Part shown: positions 1 to 5,445 of the stretch, in pieces
How the letters are laid out: each line of letters begins with the position of its first letter
Position numbering within the stretch: the stretch's first letter is position 1
Assembly (NCBI GenBank): GCA_026421135.1
Contig: JAPKCR010000209.1
Span: forward strand, 1 to 5,445
Length of the DNA stretch: 5,445 bases
Origin: Sulfitobacter sp.
GTDB taxonomy: Bacteria; Pseudomonadota; Alphaproteobacteria; Rhodobacterales; Rhodobacteraceae
Reading direction: 5' to 3'
Translations under genes and position numbers: made by a program
Notes under the pieces: generated by a model
The model's input: only the letters and a program-made list of their open reading frames with translations
What the model was told of the DNA's origin: nothing
Database searches by the model: none

Positions 1-54
1 GATTGGCCGGGTGGGTTTTTCCGAAGAGATATTGGCTGGCGCGCGCTAACGTAA
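1..54 (+). CDS. purD: 3' end of phosphoribosylamine--glycine ligase (PurD), partial
   Basis: Frame 1 is open from the left edge to a TAA at 52-54 and encodes 17 residues, DWPGGFFRRDIGWRALT. This matches the C-terminal signature of PurD (GAR synthetase) as I know it: a Trp-Pro/Asp stretch, an aromatic residue, then R/K-R-D-I-G-W-R-A close to the end of the protein (E. coli PurD has a Cys-Arg-Lys-Asp-Ile-Gly-Trp-Arg-Ala version). PurD is a cytosolic ATP-grasp enzyme that joins glycine to phosphoribosylamine in purine synthesis. Only the tail is visible, so the catalytic domains cannot be checked. The gene is convergent with the FG-GAP protein gene, whose stop lies 69 bases further on. The call rests on a short but distinctive motif. 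Confidence 0.78.
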   Translation, partial: DWPGGFFRRDIGWRALT

Positions 55-66
55 TCTGGTGTCGTA

Positions 67-84
67 CCGGGGGCTACCCCCCGG
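67..84. terminator. Strong G+C hairpin between convergent genes, possible two-way terminator
   Basis: CCGGGGG (67-73) pairs perfectly with CCCCCGG (78-84) around a four-base loop, CTAC. It lies between the purD stop (54) and the FG-GAP gene stop (124), where transcripts from both sides should end. Neither strand has a T-run after the stem, so it is not a textbook intrinsic terminator. It could act as a transcription block helped by Rho, or as a 3'-end stabiliser. The rest of 55-123 shows nothing I recognise. Confidence 0.5.
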
Positions 85-123
85 GCCCCAAAGATCAGGA
101 CCATTTGGAACCCAGATCTGCGT

Positions 124-905
124 CTAGCCCGGATGAATCGTGCAGTTTTTGGCTTTTGCGAAATTTTGTGGCGTAAACGGCTCTTTAAACGGTGCAATCG
201 CTAGCGTTCCGTCAACAAGACTGACCTCGACCATTGCTGCATCAGCCGACGAGCGCCACGGCATTTGCGCCAATATCATCTGCGGGTTGCCTTTACAGGT
301 TCGGATACCGCCTGCGATATCCGTGTCACCAATGCGGTGATTGGTCAGGCCGGTGGTGGTTGCAACCGGCGTCAAATGTGCGCCGTCAAATGTCAAGACC
401 TCAACCTTTCCGGCAAGATGAGGTGTCACCACCATGGCGATCTCGGACCGTCCGTCGCCTGTAAAATCAGCTGCGCCAACAGGGGCCAACCAGCGATTTT
501 TGCGCCCGATGTGATCTGTCATGGCAAGCCGACCCTTGGGGCCATAAACCACCAAACGCGCGCCCAAAGTCAGGCTGCTTTCGACCACAATGATTTCGGG
601 TGATCCGTCGGCATCAAGGTCGGCAACCCTCGGGGCTGTGTCCTCGAAAACCAGCGTTTCAGGCAGGATGAACCGCCGCTTCGTGCCGTCCTCCAGCGTG
701 ACCTCTAGCGCGCCCCATTCGATCGCGTCCCCCAGAATGCCATGATCATAGCGGTCTGTAGGATCCGTATAGCGCGCCGCGATGATCGTCTCTGCCACGG
801 CCAAACCGGGCACCAGCAACGCAGCCACAGCACACAACAAAAGCCGAGCGCGGCGGGCACCCCCTATGGGCAGGCACGCCGGAAGACGCCGCGCCCCCGC
901 CAGCA

Positions 906-906
<1 letters not shown>
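124..906 (-). CDS. Secreted FG-GAP/VCBS-repeat protein of unknown function
   Basis: A 260-residue protein with an Arg-rich N-terminus, a hydrophobic core (about 21-35) and a likely signal peptidase I site after Ala-Val-Ala (36-38), giving a periplasmic or exported protein. Two Asp-rich calcium-binding loops of the FG-GAP/VCBS type are visible: DLDADG at 96-101 followed by S-P-E-I, and DFTGDG at 147-152 followed by R-S-E-I. A degenerate third loop may lie near 194-199. Such repeats build beta-propeller blades, but at this size only a few blades are present, fewer than the seven of an integrin propeller. Cys204 and Cys255 could form a disulfide. The ATG overlaps the ferredoxin TGA by one base (TGATG), so translation is probably coupled; its own ribosome site is weak (AGAAAAG). 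The next in-frame Met is near residue 129, so this start is the only plausible ATG. The function is not recognised. Confidence 0.88.
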
Positions 907-1304
<398 letters not shown>

Positions 1305-1320
1305 CTATTGCAGCAGTAAT

Positions 1321-1351
1321 TTGACAATCAGATTGCCCCTTGCCCATTGAT
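1321..1351 (+). promoter_or_regulatory. Possible promoter of the lipoprotein gene, with a small palindrome
   Basis: TTGACA at 1321-1326 equals the sigma-70 -35 consensus. No good -10 follows: the best option is ATTGAT at 1346-1351 (spacer 19, three of six matches). The perfect 11-base palindrome CAATC-A-GATTG at 1325-1335 overlaps the -35 and could be an operator. The distance to the GTG at 1414 would leave a leader of roughly 55 bases. Confidence 0.3.
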
Positions 1352-1413
1352 CTAGGCACCGCCGGAAAAACGGGTTAGATTGCCGCAAAAGACAAGACCG
1401 ACAAAGGCGTTGC

Positions 1414-1968
1414 GTGCAGGTAATTTCACGATCAGTAGTGTTAAGAGGGTGTTCCATCGCACTGTGCCTTGCGGCGCTGTCGGGATGCGATTTGGCGACC
1501 ACCGATGCGGAGCCGCCAGAGCCGGGCGTCGTCGAGGCAACCACCCAAGGTCCCGCAGGTGCCCCCCCCGGATCATGCTGGGGGCGAACCGTGTCCCCCG
1601 CCGTAATTGAGACCGTGACCGAACAGGTGCAGGTCCAACCTGCGCAAATCAGTGCGACCGGAGAAATCCAATCGCTGCCGATCTACCGCACGGACACGCG
1701 GCAGAAAATCCTGGCACCGCGCACGGACAATTGGTTCCAGACCCCCTGTGCCGATCAAATGACCCCACAATTCGTCTCAACCTTGCAGCGCGCGCTTGAG
1801 GCGCGGGGCGTCTACGCCGGAGCAATTTCGGGCCAATACGATCAGGCCACCCGCAAAGCGATGCGCATATATCAGATCAGTGCGGGCGGCCCTGACAGCC
1901 CTATTCTGGCGTTGACCACCGCCCGTGGACTGGGCCTGATTGCGGTTGATCGCAAGACGCTAGAATAA
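1414..1968 (+). CDS. Lipoprotein with a C-terminal peptidoglycan-binding domain
   Basis: A 184-residue protein starting at GTG, preceded by AAAGG six bases upstream. A later in-frame GTG at 1438 lacks a ribosome site. The N-terminus has Arg6 and Arg11, a hydrophobic stretch, and a lipobox Leu-Ser-Gly-Cys with Cys25 as the predicted lipidated residue, so the mature protein would be membrane-anchored in the periplasm. A Pro/Glu/Thr-rich linker (about 27-54) follows, then a middle part with Cys55-Trp56 and a Gln/Val-rich strand (65-80). Residues about 116-175 look like a PG_binding_1 three-helix domain (FVSTLQRALEARGVYAG, then G-x-Y-D-x-A-T-R-K-A). This fold usually binds cell-wall peptide or glycan. 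Cys55 and Cys112 may form a disulfide. No catalytic domain is present, so it is probably a wall-binding or scaffold protein. It resembles short Rhodobacterales proteins usually annotated only as peptidoglycan-binding. Its stop lies 15 bases from the convergent tonB stop. Confidence 0.85.
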   Translation: MQVISRSVVLRGCSIALCLAALSGCDLATTDAEPPEPGVVEATTQGPAGAPPGSCWGRTVSPAVIETVTEQVQVQPAQISATGEIQSLPIYRTDTRQKILAPRTDNWFQTPCADQMTPQFVSTLQRALEARGVYAGAISGQYDQATRKAMRIYQISAGGPDSPILALTTARGLGLIAVDRKTLE

Positions 1969-1983
1969 TTTTAAATCAGTATG

Positions 1984-2832
1984 TTACGGCGCGAACTTCA
2001 TCGGTAGGGTGAAGCTGTGAACCCCCGCCTTTAAGCCCCTCGGCGCGGCAGCGATGCGGGCGGATTTCACCGCCGCCACAGCCGCCCGATCAATCTGCGG
2101 CACGCCGGAAGATCTGCTTACAGAAACCCCCACCACCTGCCCCCTCGTGTGAACCGAAATGGCCAGCGTGACCGTGCCGCGCGCGCGCGTCCCCGAAGGA
2201 TAGCGTTTGCGCCGCTCGATGCTGGTACGGATTTGGCCGCCCCATGACGCCATCAGCTTTTTGACATTACCCGGTTTCGCTTTGGTTGCCGCTCCTGTGC
2301 CAGCCGTGCCTTTGGCCTTTTTCCCACCGGCTCCCGCTGCTTGTTGTGGTGCGTTAGATTTTTCAGATTTCTTTTGTTGGGGTTTCTGCGGGGCGGCCTT
2401 TTGAGGCTGCGCCGGCTTGGCCTTGGCCACCGGTTTCGGCTTTGGCACAGGCCGCAACTTGGGGCGTTGTTCTGCCAGTTTTGGCTTGGCTGCGGGGGTT
2501 TGATCGATGTTAGGCAAAGCAGGCGCAGTGCCCGCGTCGGGACCCCGTGATGGCGCGCGATAGGCAACGGCGCTTTCTGGCATCATTGGCTGGGGCACGG
2601 AAAGCTCCGGTACCGTTGGATCCGGCTGCGCCACGTCTTGTGTCAACTCTACAGGCTGTTCCCAAGCGGTTACCATGTCCTGAACAGACATATTTGCCGC
2701 TGCAAGGGTCACATAGGCATCTCCTCCCGCACCCGCAGCGCTTTGTGTGCCGGAGGGGGCGATATAACCCACCGAAAGGTGCAGTGCTGTAGCACCCGCT
2801 AGAAATGCCGAGAACTCGAAAAACTGTTTCAT
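1984..2832 (-). CDS. tonB: TonB energy-transducing protein
   Basis: A 282-residue protein that spans the periplasm and transmits energy from ExbB-ExbD to outer-membrane receptors. The N-terminal membrane anchor is about residues 5-25 and contains His18 (ALHLS), a good counterpart of the functionally essential His20 in the E. coli TonB membrane helix. Residues about 113-190 are a Lys/Pro/Ala/Gln-rich low-complexity linker with repeated Lys-Pro steps. The C-terminal TonB domain is about 194-282: W197, IERRKRYP (205-212, the conserved Tyr-Pro), GTVTLAISV, GVSVSRSSG, then the ID-x-A-A-V-x-A-V helix and a final FTLPMKF strand. Its ATG overlaps the exbD TGA by four bases (ATGA), and its own ribosome site is weak, so it probably depends on translational coupling. 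It is the last gene of the operon. TonB is somewhat longer than the E. coli protein (239), mainly in the linker. Confidence 0.95.
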   Translation of the reverse strand: MKQFFEFSAFLAGATALHLSVGYIAPSGTQSAAGAGGDAYVTLAAANMSVQDMVTAWEQPVELTQDVAQPDPTVPELSVPQPMMPESAVAYRAPSRGPDAGTAPALPNIDQTPAAKPKLAEQRPKLRPVPKPKPVAKAKPAQPQKAAPQKPQQKKSEKSNAPQQAAGAGGKKAKGTAGTGAATKAKPGNVKKLMASWGGQIRTSIERRKRYPSGTRARGTVTLAISVHTRGQVVGVSVSRSSGVPQIDRAAVAAVKSARIAAAPRGLKAGVHSFTLPMKFAP

Positions 2833-3206
2833 GGCGTACGGATCACCAATTCGACATCTGAATGGCCCATCGCAGAAAGCCGTGCCAGAACCTGCGCCAG
2901 CGCGCGGGCCTCAAGCGTTGCGTCCGCACGGATCGTGAGCGGTGCGGGTTTGGCTATTCCCAACGCAACCCACGCTGCATCGTCCAACGCGCCATCAAAG
3001 GCAACGCTGCCTTGTGCAGACAAGTATAGGGTCTGGTCCCCAGCCACGTCGCCCTCAGTGCGAGATTCAGGCAGAGTCAGATCGAACGGCGGGGCCTGCG
3101 AGATTGTGGCGGACATCATGAAAAATATCAGCAACAGGAAAACAACGTTGATCATTGGTACCACTGATTCAGCGGGCTGGCGGCGGCGGGGCTGGGCGAA
3201 TTTCAT
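2829..3206 (-). CDS. exbD: ExbD-family protein, second copy, with Asn in place of the proton-pathway Asp
   Basis: A 125-residue inner-membrane protein with a short cytoplasmic N-terminus (Lys/Arg-rich, 1-14), one membrane helix (about 15-36) and a periplasmic domain (about 37-125) of the ExbD/TolR fold. The helix begins VVPMINVVFLLLIFFMM. Residue 20 is Asn (codon AAC), whereas ExbD/TolR proteins normally have an Asp here (E. coli ExbD Asp25) that is needed for proton-driven function. The neighbouring ExbD keeps the Asp. The start at 3206 is chosen over an upstream ATG at 3263 because GGTGGAG lies seven bases before it, the protein then matches its neighbour in length and N-terminal pattern, and the upstream choice would run 53 bases into that neighbour. 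The gene begins four bases after the first exbD stop and overlaps tonB by four. It could be a non-protonatable partner in a mixed ExbD pair. Confidence 0.92.
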   Translation of the reverse strand: MKFAQPRRRQPAESVVPMINVVFLLLIFFMMSATISQAPPFDLTLPESRTEGDVAGDQTLYLSAQGSVAFDGALDDAAWVALGIAKPAPLTIRADATLEARALAQVLARLSAMGHSDVELVIRTP

Positions 3207-3210
3207 GGCG

Positions 3211-3588
3211 CTACTCCACCACAACCAGATTGGCGAACCCCGCCGTTTGCAATGCTTGTGCAACGTCGAGCAATCGTTGCAGGGTTGCCCCGTCTTTGCC
3301 GCGCAGAATAACCGTATCGCCAGGGTTTTGTGTCAGCGGGGTAAGCGCCTCGGGCAAACCTGCGATATCAATGCCAAGGCCGTTCAATGTCAGACCGTCA
3401 GGCGCGATGTCGATGAGCCGCGGCGGGCCGGAATAAGCTGCGCCTGCCCCCGCACCAGATAAACGCACCGCTGCATCCCGGCCGAACTGAGAGGCCAGCA
3501 TGAAAAACACAAGTAGCAAGAACACCACGTCAATCATCGGCGTTAGGCTAGGCTTGCGGCTGCGGCGTGGTGTTGCAAAAGCAAACAT
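3211..3588 (-). CDS. exbD: ExbD biopolymer transport protein, first copy (canonical Asp)
   Basis: A 125-residue protein with a basic N-terminus (PRRSRKPS), one membrane helix (about 14-34) and a periplasmic domain. The helix reads LTPMIDVVFLLLVFFML, with Asp20 (codon GAC) at the position of the essential E. coli ExbD Asp25, so this copy should be able to take part in proton flow. ExbD sits inside the ExbB pentamer pore and couples the proton gradient to TonB. The periplasmic part has a Gly/Ala-rich segment (about 45-53) and ends in LVVVE. Its ATG overlaps the exbB stop by one base (TGATG), with GAAGG seven bases upstream. The two ExbD copies are nearly identical around the helix but differ widely in the periplasmic part, so they are not a recent duplication. 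Confidence 0.94.
   Translation of the reverse strand: MFAFATPRRSRKPSLTPMIDVVFLLLVFFMLASQFGRDAAVRLSGAGAGAAYSGPPRLIDIAPDGLTLNGLGIDIAGLPEALTPLTQNPGDTVILRGKDGATLQRLLDVAQALQTAGFANLVVVE
3214..3220 (-). promoter_or_regulatory. Ribosome binding site that sets the start of the second exbD
   Basis: GGTGGAG on the minus strand lies seven bases before the ATG at 3206. It sits inside the last codons of the first exbD. It decides against the in-frame ATG at 3263, which would add 19 residues unlike any ExbD N-terminus. Confidence 0.75.
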
Positions 3589-4175
3589 CAGCCCGCCTTC
3601 CCGCTTTGGGTAAATATCCGCGTGGCAATGTCTTCCATGTCGCCCTGAACACGTTCTGCAATCGCCTCGAACCAGCTAAGGGCAATTGCTGCGGGGATCG
3701 CCACGCCCATACCTGCAGCCGTGGTCAAAAGCGCCTCCCAGATGCCGCCGGCAAGGACGGCGGGGTCGGCCTGACCGCCAGTGGTCTCCAGTGCCTGAAA
3801 GGCATCAATCATGCCCAGAACAGTGCCCAGCAAACCGATCAACGGTGCGATGGTGGCGATCAGTTCAAGCGGGCGCAAACCACTGCGCAATTGCACCAGC
3901 ACACGCCCAGCAAGGCGCATCACCTCTTCTCGGGCCAAGCCGTCAGGCAAGCGGCGCGCCCCTAGCACATCGACAGCAAAACGGGCGCGAAGCCCTTTTG
4001 GCGGAACAGAATGACCAGCAACAATCGCCTCGGCCCCGACATGGGACCATGCGCCCATCAGCGACAATCGCCACAGTTTCCACAACACGATGGCCAGAAC
4101 TAGAACGGACAAGACCGCAATGGCCCAAAGCGCCGGACCGCCGGTATTAAGAAAGGCGAGCATTTGGGGGGTCAT
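3588..4175 (-). CDS. exbB: ExbB (MotA/TolQ/ExbB proton channel family)
   Basis: A 195-residue inner-membrane protein, expected to form the pentameric channel around ExbD. Three membrane helices are visible: about 14-34, 103-125 and 147-169. Helix 2 carries the family signature IATIAPLIGLLGTVLGMI with Thr118, and helix 3 carries ALLTTAAGMGVAIPA with Thr152. These match the two conserved pore threonines of E. coli ExbB (Thr148 and Thr181). The cytoplasmic loop lies between helices 1 and 2 (about 35-102). The protein is shorter than E. coli ExbB (244), mainly at the N-terminus and in the loop, and there is no long periplasmic extension. The ATG overlaps the ATPase stop by four bases (ATGA), with AGAGG seven bases upstream. 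TolQ is an alternative within the family, but the ABC transporter and tonB neighbours, with no tolA, tolB or pal, favour ExbB. Confidence 0.93.
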   Translation of the reverse strand: MTPQMLAFLNTGGPALWAIAVLSVLVLAIVLWKLWRLSLMGAWSHVGAEAIVAGHSVPPKGLRARFAVDVLGARRLPDGLAREEVMRLAGRVLVQLRSGLRPLELIATIAPLIGLLGTVLGMIDAFQALETTGGQADPAVLAGGIWEALLTTAAGMGVAIPAAIALSWFEAIAERVQGDMEDIATRIFTQSGKAG

Positions 4176-4930
4176 GGCAGAACCTCTAGCGGTTGGAAAA
4201 TGATGCCGTTTGATGTCTCTTGCAGATGCGCGCTGATGCCAAAGACGGTGCGGATCAGATCTGCGGTCAGTACGTCGCGGGGCGGGCCATCGGCTGCGAT
4301 GCCGCCGCCATGCAGCATCACAATGCGCGTGCAGTGGCGGGCGGCAAGACCCAGATCATGTAGGGATACCAACACAGATTGCCCCGTCTCGGCAAGGGCT
4401 GCAAAGGTTTGCATGGTCGCAATTTGATGCGCTGGATCAAGGCCAGCGGTGGGTTCATCGGCCATCAGCAAGGGGGCCTCTTGGGCTAGGCTGCGGGCAA
4501 TAAGCACACGCGCCTGCTCGCCGCCCGACAATTGCGTCGCTTTGCGGTGGCGGTATCCCTCAAGGTCCATGCGGACGATGGCGCGTTCTACGGCGGCTGT
4601 ATCTGCATCCGTCGGCTTTTGCCCCGCGGCCAAGTGTGGTGTGCGGCCAAGACGGATCAGCGTTTCAACATCCACCGGCCAGGCAATCTCGCGGGCTTGC
4701 GGCATCCATGCTGCGGCCCGCCCGCGATCCCGCGATGACATCGCCGCAAGCGAACTGTGCCCTTGCGCGGGTATCAACCCAAGGCAGGCCCGCATCAATG
4801 TCGTCTTGCCCGCGCCGTTTGGGCCGACCAGTCCGACGATTTCGGATGGCCCGATCTCAAGGTTGATGCCCTGTAAAATCTGTTTGTCCCGACGTTTCAC
4901 CGCGAAGTCACGTACGCTGAGCAAGGTCAT
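4172..4930 (-). CDS. ABC transporter ATP-binding protein for metal-chelate uptake (FecE/BtuD/HmuV type)
   Basis: A 252-residue cytoplasmic ATPase with all nucleotide-binding motifs intact: Walker A GPNGAGKTT (36-44), Q-loop Gln78 in WMPQ, signature LSGGE (134-138), Walker B LLMADEP (154-160) with catalytic Glu159, D-loop GLD (163-165) and switch His191 in SLHD. The segment LIRLGRTPHL (91-100) and the C-terminal VFGISAHL are typical of ATPases that serve FecCD-type permeases importing Fe-siderophores, haem or cobalamin. Two copies would pair with two permease subunits. The start is supported by GGAGG eight bases upstream. The ATG overlaps the permease TGA by four bases. The exact substrate cannot be read from the ATPase, so no symbol is given. 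Confidence 0.93.
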   Translation of the reverse strand: MTLLSVRDFAVKRRDKQILQGINLEIGPSEIVGLVGPNGAGKTTLMRACLGLIPAQGHSSLAAMSSRDRGRAAAWMPQAREIAWPVDVETLIRLGRTPHLAAGQKPTDADTAAVERAIVRMDLEGYRHRKATQLSGGEQARVLIARSLAQEAPLLMADEPTAGLDPAHQIATMQTFAALAETGQSVLVSLHDLGLAARHCTRIVMLHGGGIAADGPPRDVLTADLIRTVFGISAHLQETSNGIIFQPLEVLP

Positions 4931-5445
4931 AGCCCGTCCCTCCGCGTCCGGTATATCAGATGCAAGAACAGCGGCGCACCGACCAATGCCGTGACGACCC
5001 CCAGCTTTAGGTCGCTTTCAGGCAGCACCACACGCACCAGAATATCAGACGCAAGGATCATTGCCGCCCCGCCAAGCGCCGAAGCCCAAAGTAACGCACC
5101 GGGCCGCGCGCCCACCCAAGGGCGCAGCAGATGCGGCACCACAAGGCCGACAAATCCGATGGCACCCGCAACCGCAGTCGACGCCCCCACAACTGCTGCC
5201 GTGCCAAAGATCAACGACAGGCGCAGGCGGGTCAGGTTGACGCCCATCGCTTCTGCGGCGTCCTCGCCCAATGTCAGCGCATCCAGCCCGCGCGACAAGG
5301 TCGAGAGCAGCACGCCCCCTAGGATGATCAGTGGCAAGGCGATCCAGACATGCACCATAGACCTGTCAGCCAGCGACCCCATCATCCAGAATATCATTTC
5401 CGTTGCCGCATAGGGGTTCGGCGACAGGTTCAACACAAGCGATGT
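4927..5445 (-). CDS. FecCD-family ABC transporter permease, C-terminal half, runs off the right edge
   Basis: 172 residues are visible. The reading frame stays open to the window edge, so the true start lies outside; family members are about 320-350 residues with ten membrane helices. Recognisable FecCD features, in visible numbering, are W-M-M-G-S-L (about 20-25), the cytoplasmic ALTLGEDAAEAMGV stretch (about 56-69), the ATPase-coupling loop GFVGLVVPHLLRPWVG (about 97-112), the GG-A-x-x-L-A-S-D-x-x-x-R helix (about 125-138) and the closing VVTALVGAPLFL helix (about 150-161). The usual Pro before the last helix (ELPVG) is replaced by DLKLG, which some family members share. An internal GTG at 5436 is not a real start, since it would remove half the protein. 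It forms the import channel with the downstream ATPase and sits upstream of exbB-exbD-exbD-tonB. Confidence 0.93.
   Translation of the reverse strand, partial: TSLVLNLSPNPYAATEMIFWMMGSLADRSMVHVWIALPLIILGGVLLSTLSRGLDALTLGEDAAEAMGVNLTRLRLSLIFGTAAVVGASTAVAGAIGFVGLVVPHLLRPWVGARPGALLWASALGGAAMILASDILVRVVLPESDLKLGVVTALVGAPLFLHLIYRTRRDGL

Noticed and set aside
140..603. Plus-strand open frames opposite the FG-GAP gene
   Set aside because: They show no recognisable domains or good ribosome sites and are antisense shadows of a clear signal-peptide and calcium-loop protein.
1305..1576. Minus-strand open frames across the intergenic region and lipoprotein start
   Set aside because: Their translations have no family features, and they overlap a better-supported plus-strand lipoprotein.
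3207..3263. Upstream ATG at 3263 that would lengthen the second ExbD by 19 residues
   Set aside because: It lies inside the first exbD, adds a segment unlike ExbD N-termini, and the ATG at 3206 has a good ribosome site at the right distance.
3588..4175. TolQ instead of ExbB
   Set aside because: TolQ is normally followed by tolR, tolA, tolB and pal; here two exbD genes and tonB follow an ABC uptake system.
4164..5413. Long plus-strand open frames opposite the ATPase and permease genes
   Set aside because: These are typical high-G+C shadows; the minus strand carries full ABC motifs over the same bases.
4927..5436. GTG at 5436 as the permease start
   Set aside because: The frame continues to the window edge, and a FecCD permease beginning here would lack about half of its membrane helices.
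4172..5445. Naming the transporter as haem (HmuUV) or cobalamin (BtuCD) specific
   Set aside because: No receptor, binding protein, haem-handling gene or riboswitch is in view, and the ATPase and permease motifs are shared by the whole class.

Overview
The window looks like a chromosomal stretch of an alphaproteobacterium, most likely from the Rhodobacterales (Roseobacter/Rhodobacter group). The DNA is fairly G+C-rich. The small ferredoxin closely resembles Rhodobacter ferredoxin VI (recalled, not searched), and the lipoprotein and the paired ExbD proteins also fit that group. I see no mobile element, CRISPR array, tRNA or rRNA.

Layout. Bases 1-54 (+) hold the last 17 codons of a gene that reads as purD. 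After a short gap with a strong G+C hairpin (67-84), a two-gene minus-strand unit runs back toward purD. It consists of an adrenodoxin-type [2Fe-2S] ferredoxin (906-1229) and, overlapping it by one base, a secreted FG-GAP/VCBS-repeat protein of unknown role (124-906). A 184-base divergent intergenic region (1230-1413) separates the ferredoxin from a plus-strand lipoprotein with a peptidoglycan-binding domain (1414-1968).

From 1984 to the right edge everything is one tightly packed minus-strand operon. In order of transcription it encodes a FecCD-type permease (its start lies beyond the window), its ABC ATPase, ExbB, two ExbD proteins and TonB. Neighbouring genes overlap by 1 or 4 bases, or are 4 bases apart. 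Together they would form an inner-membrane importer for a metal-chelate-type ligand (siderophore, haem or cobalamin class) plus a dedicated TonB-ExbB-ExbD motor that energises an outer-membrane receptor. The receptor and the periplasmic binding protein are not in the window, so the substrate cannot be named.

The most notable observation is that the two ExbD proteins differ at the key proton-pathway residue. The first has the canonical Asp (PMIDVVF) and the second has Asn (PMINVVF). This suggests an asymmetric ExbD pair with one protonatable and one non-protonatable subunit.
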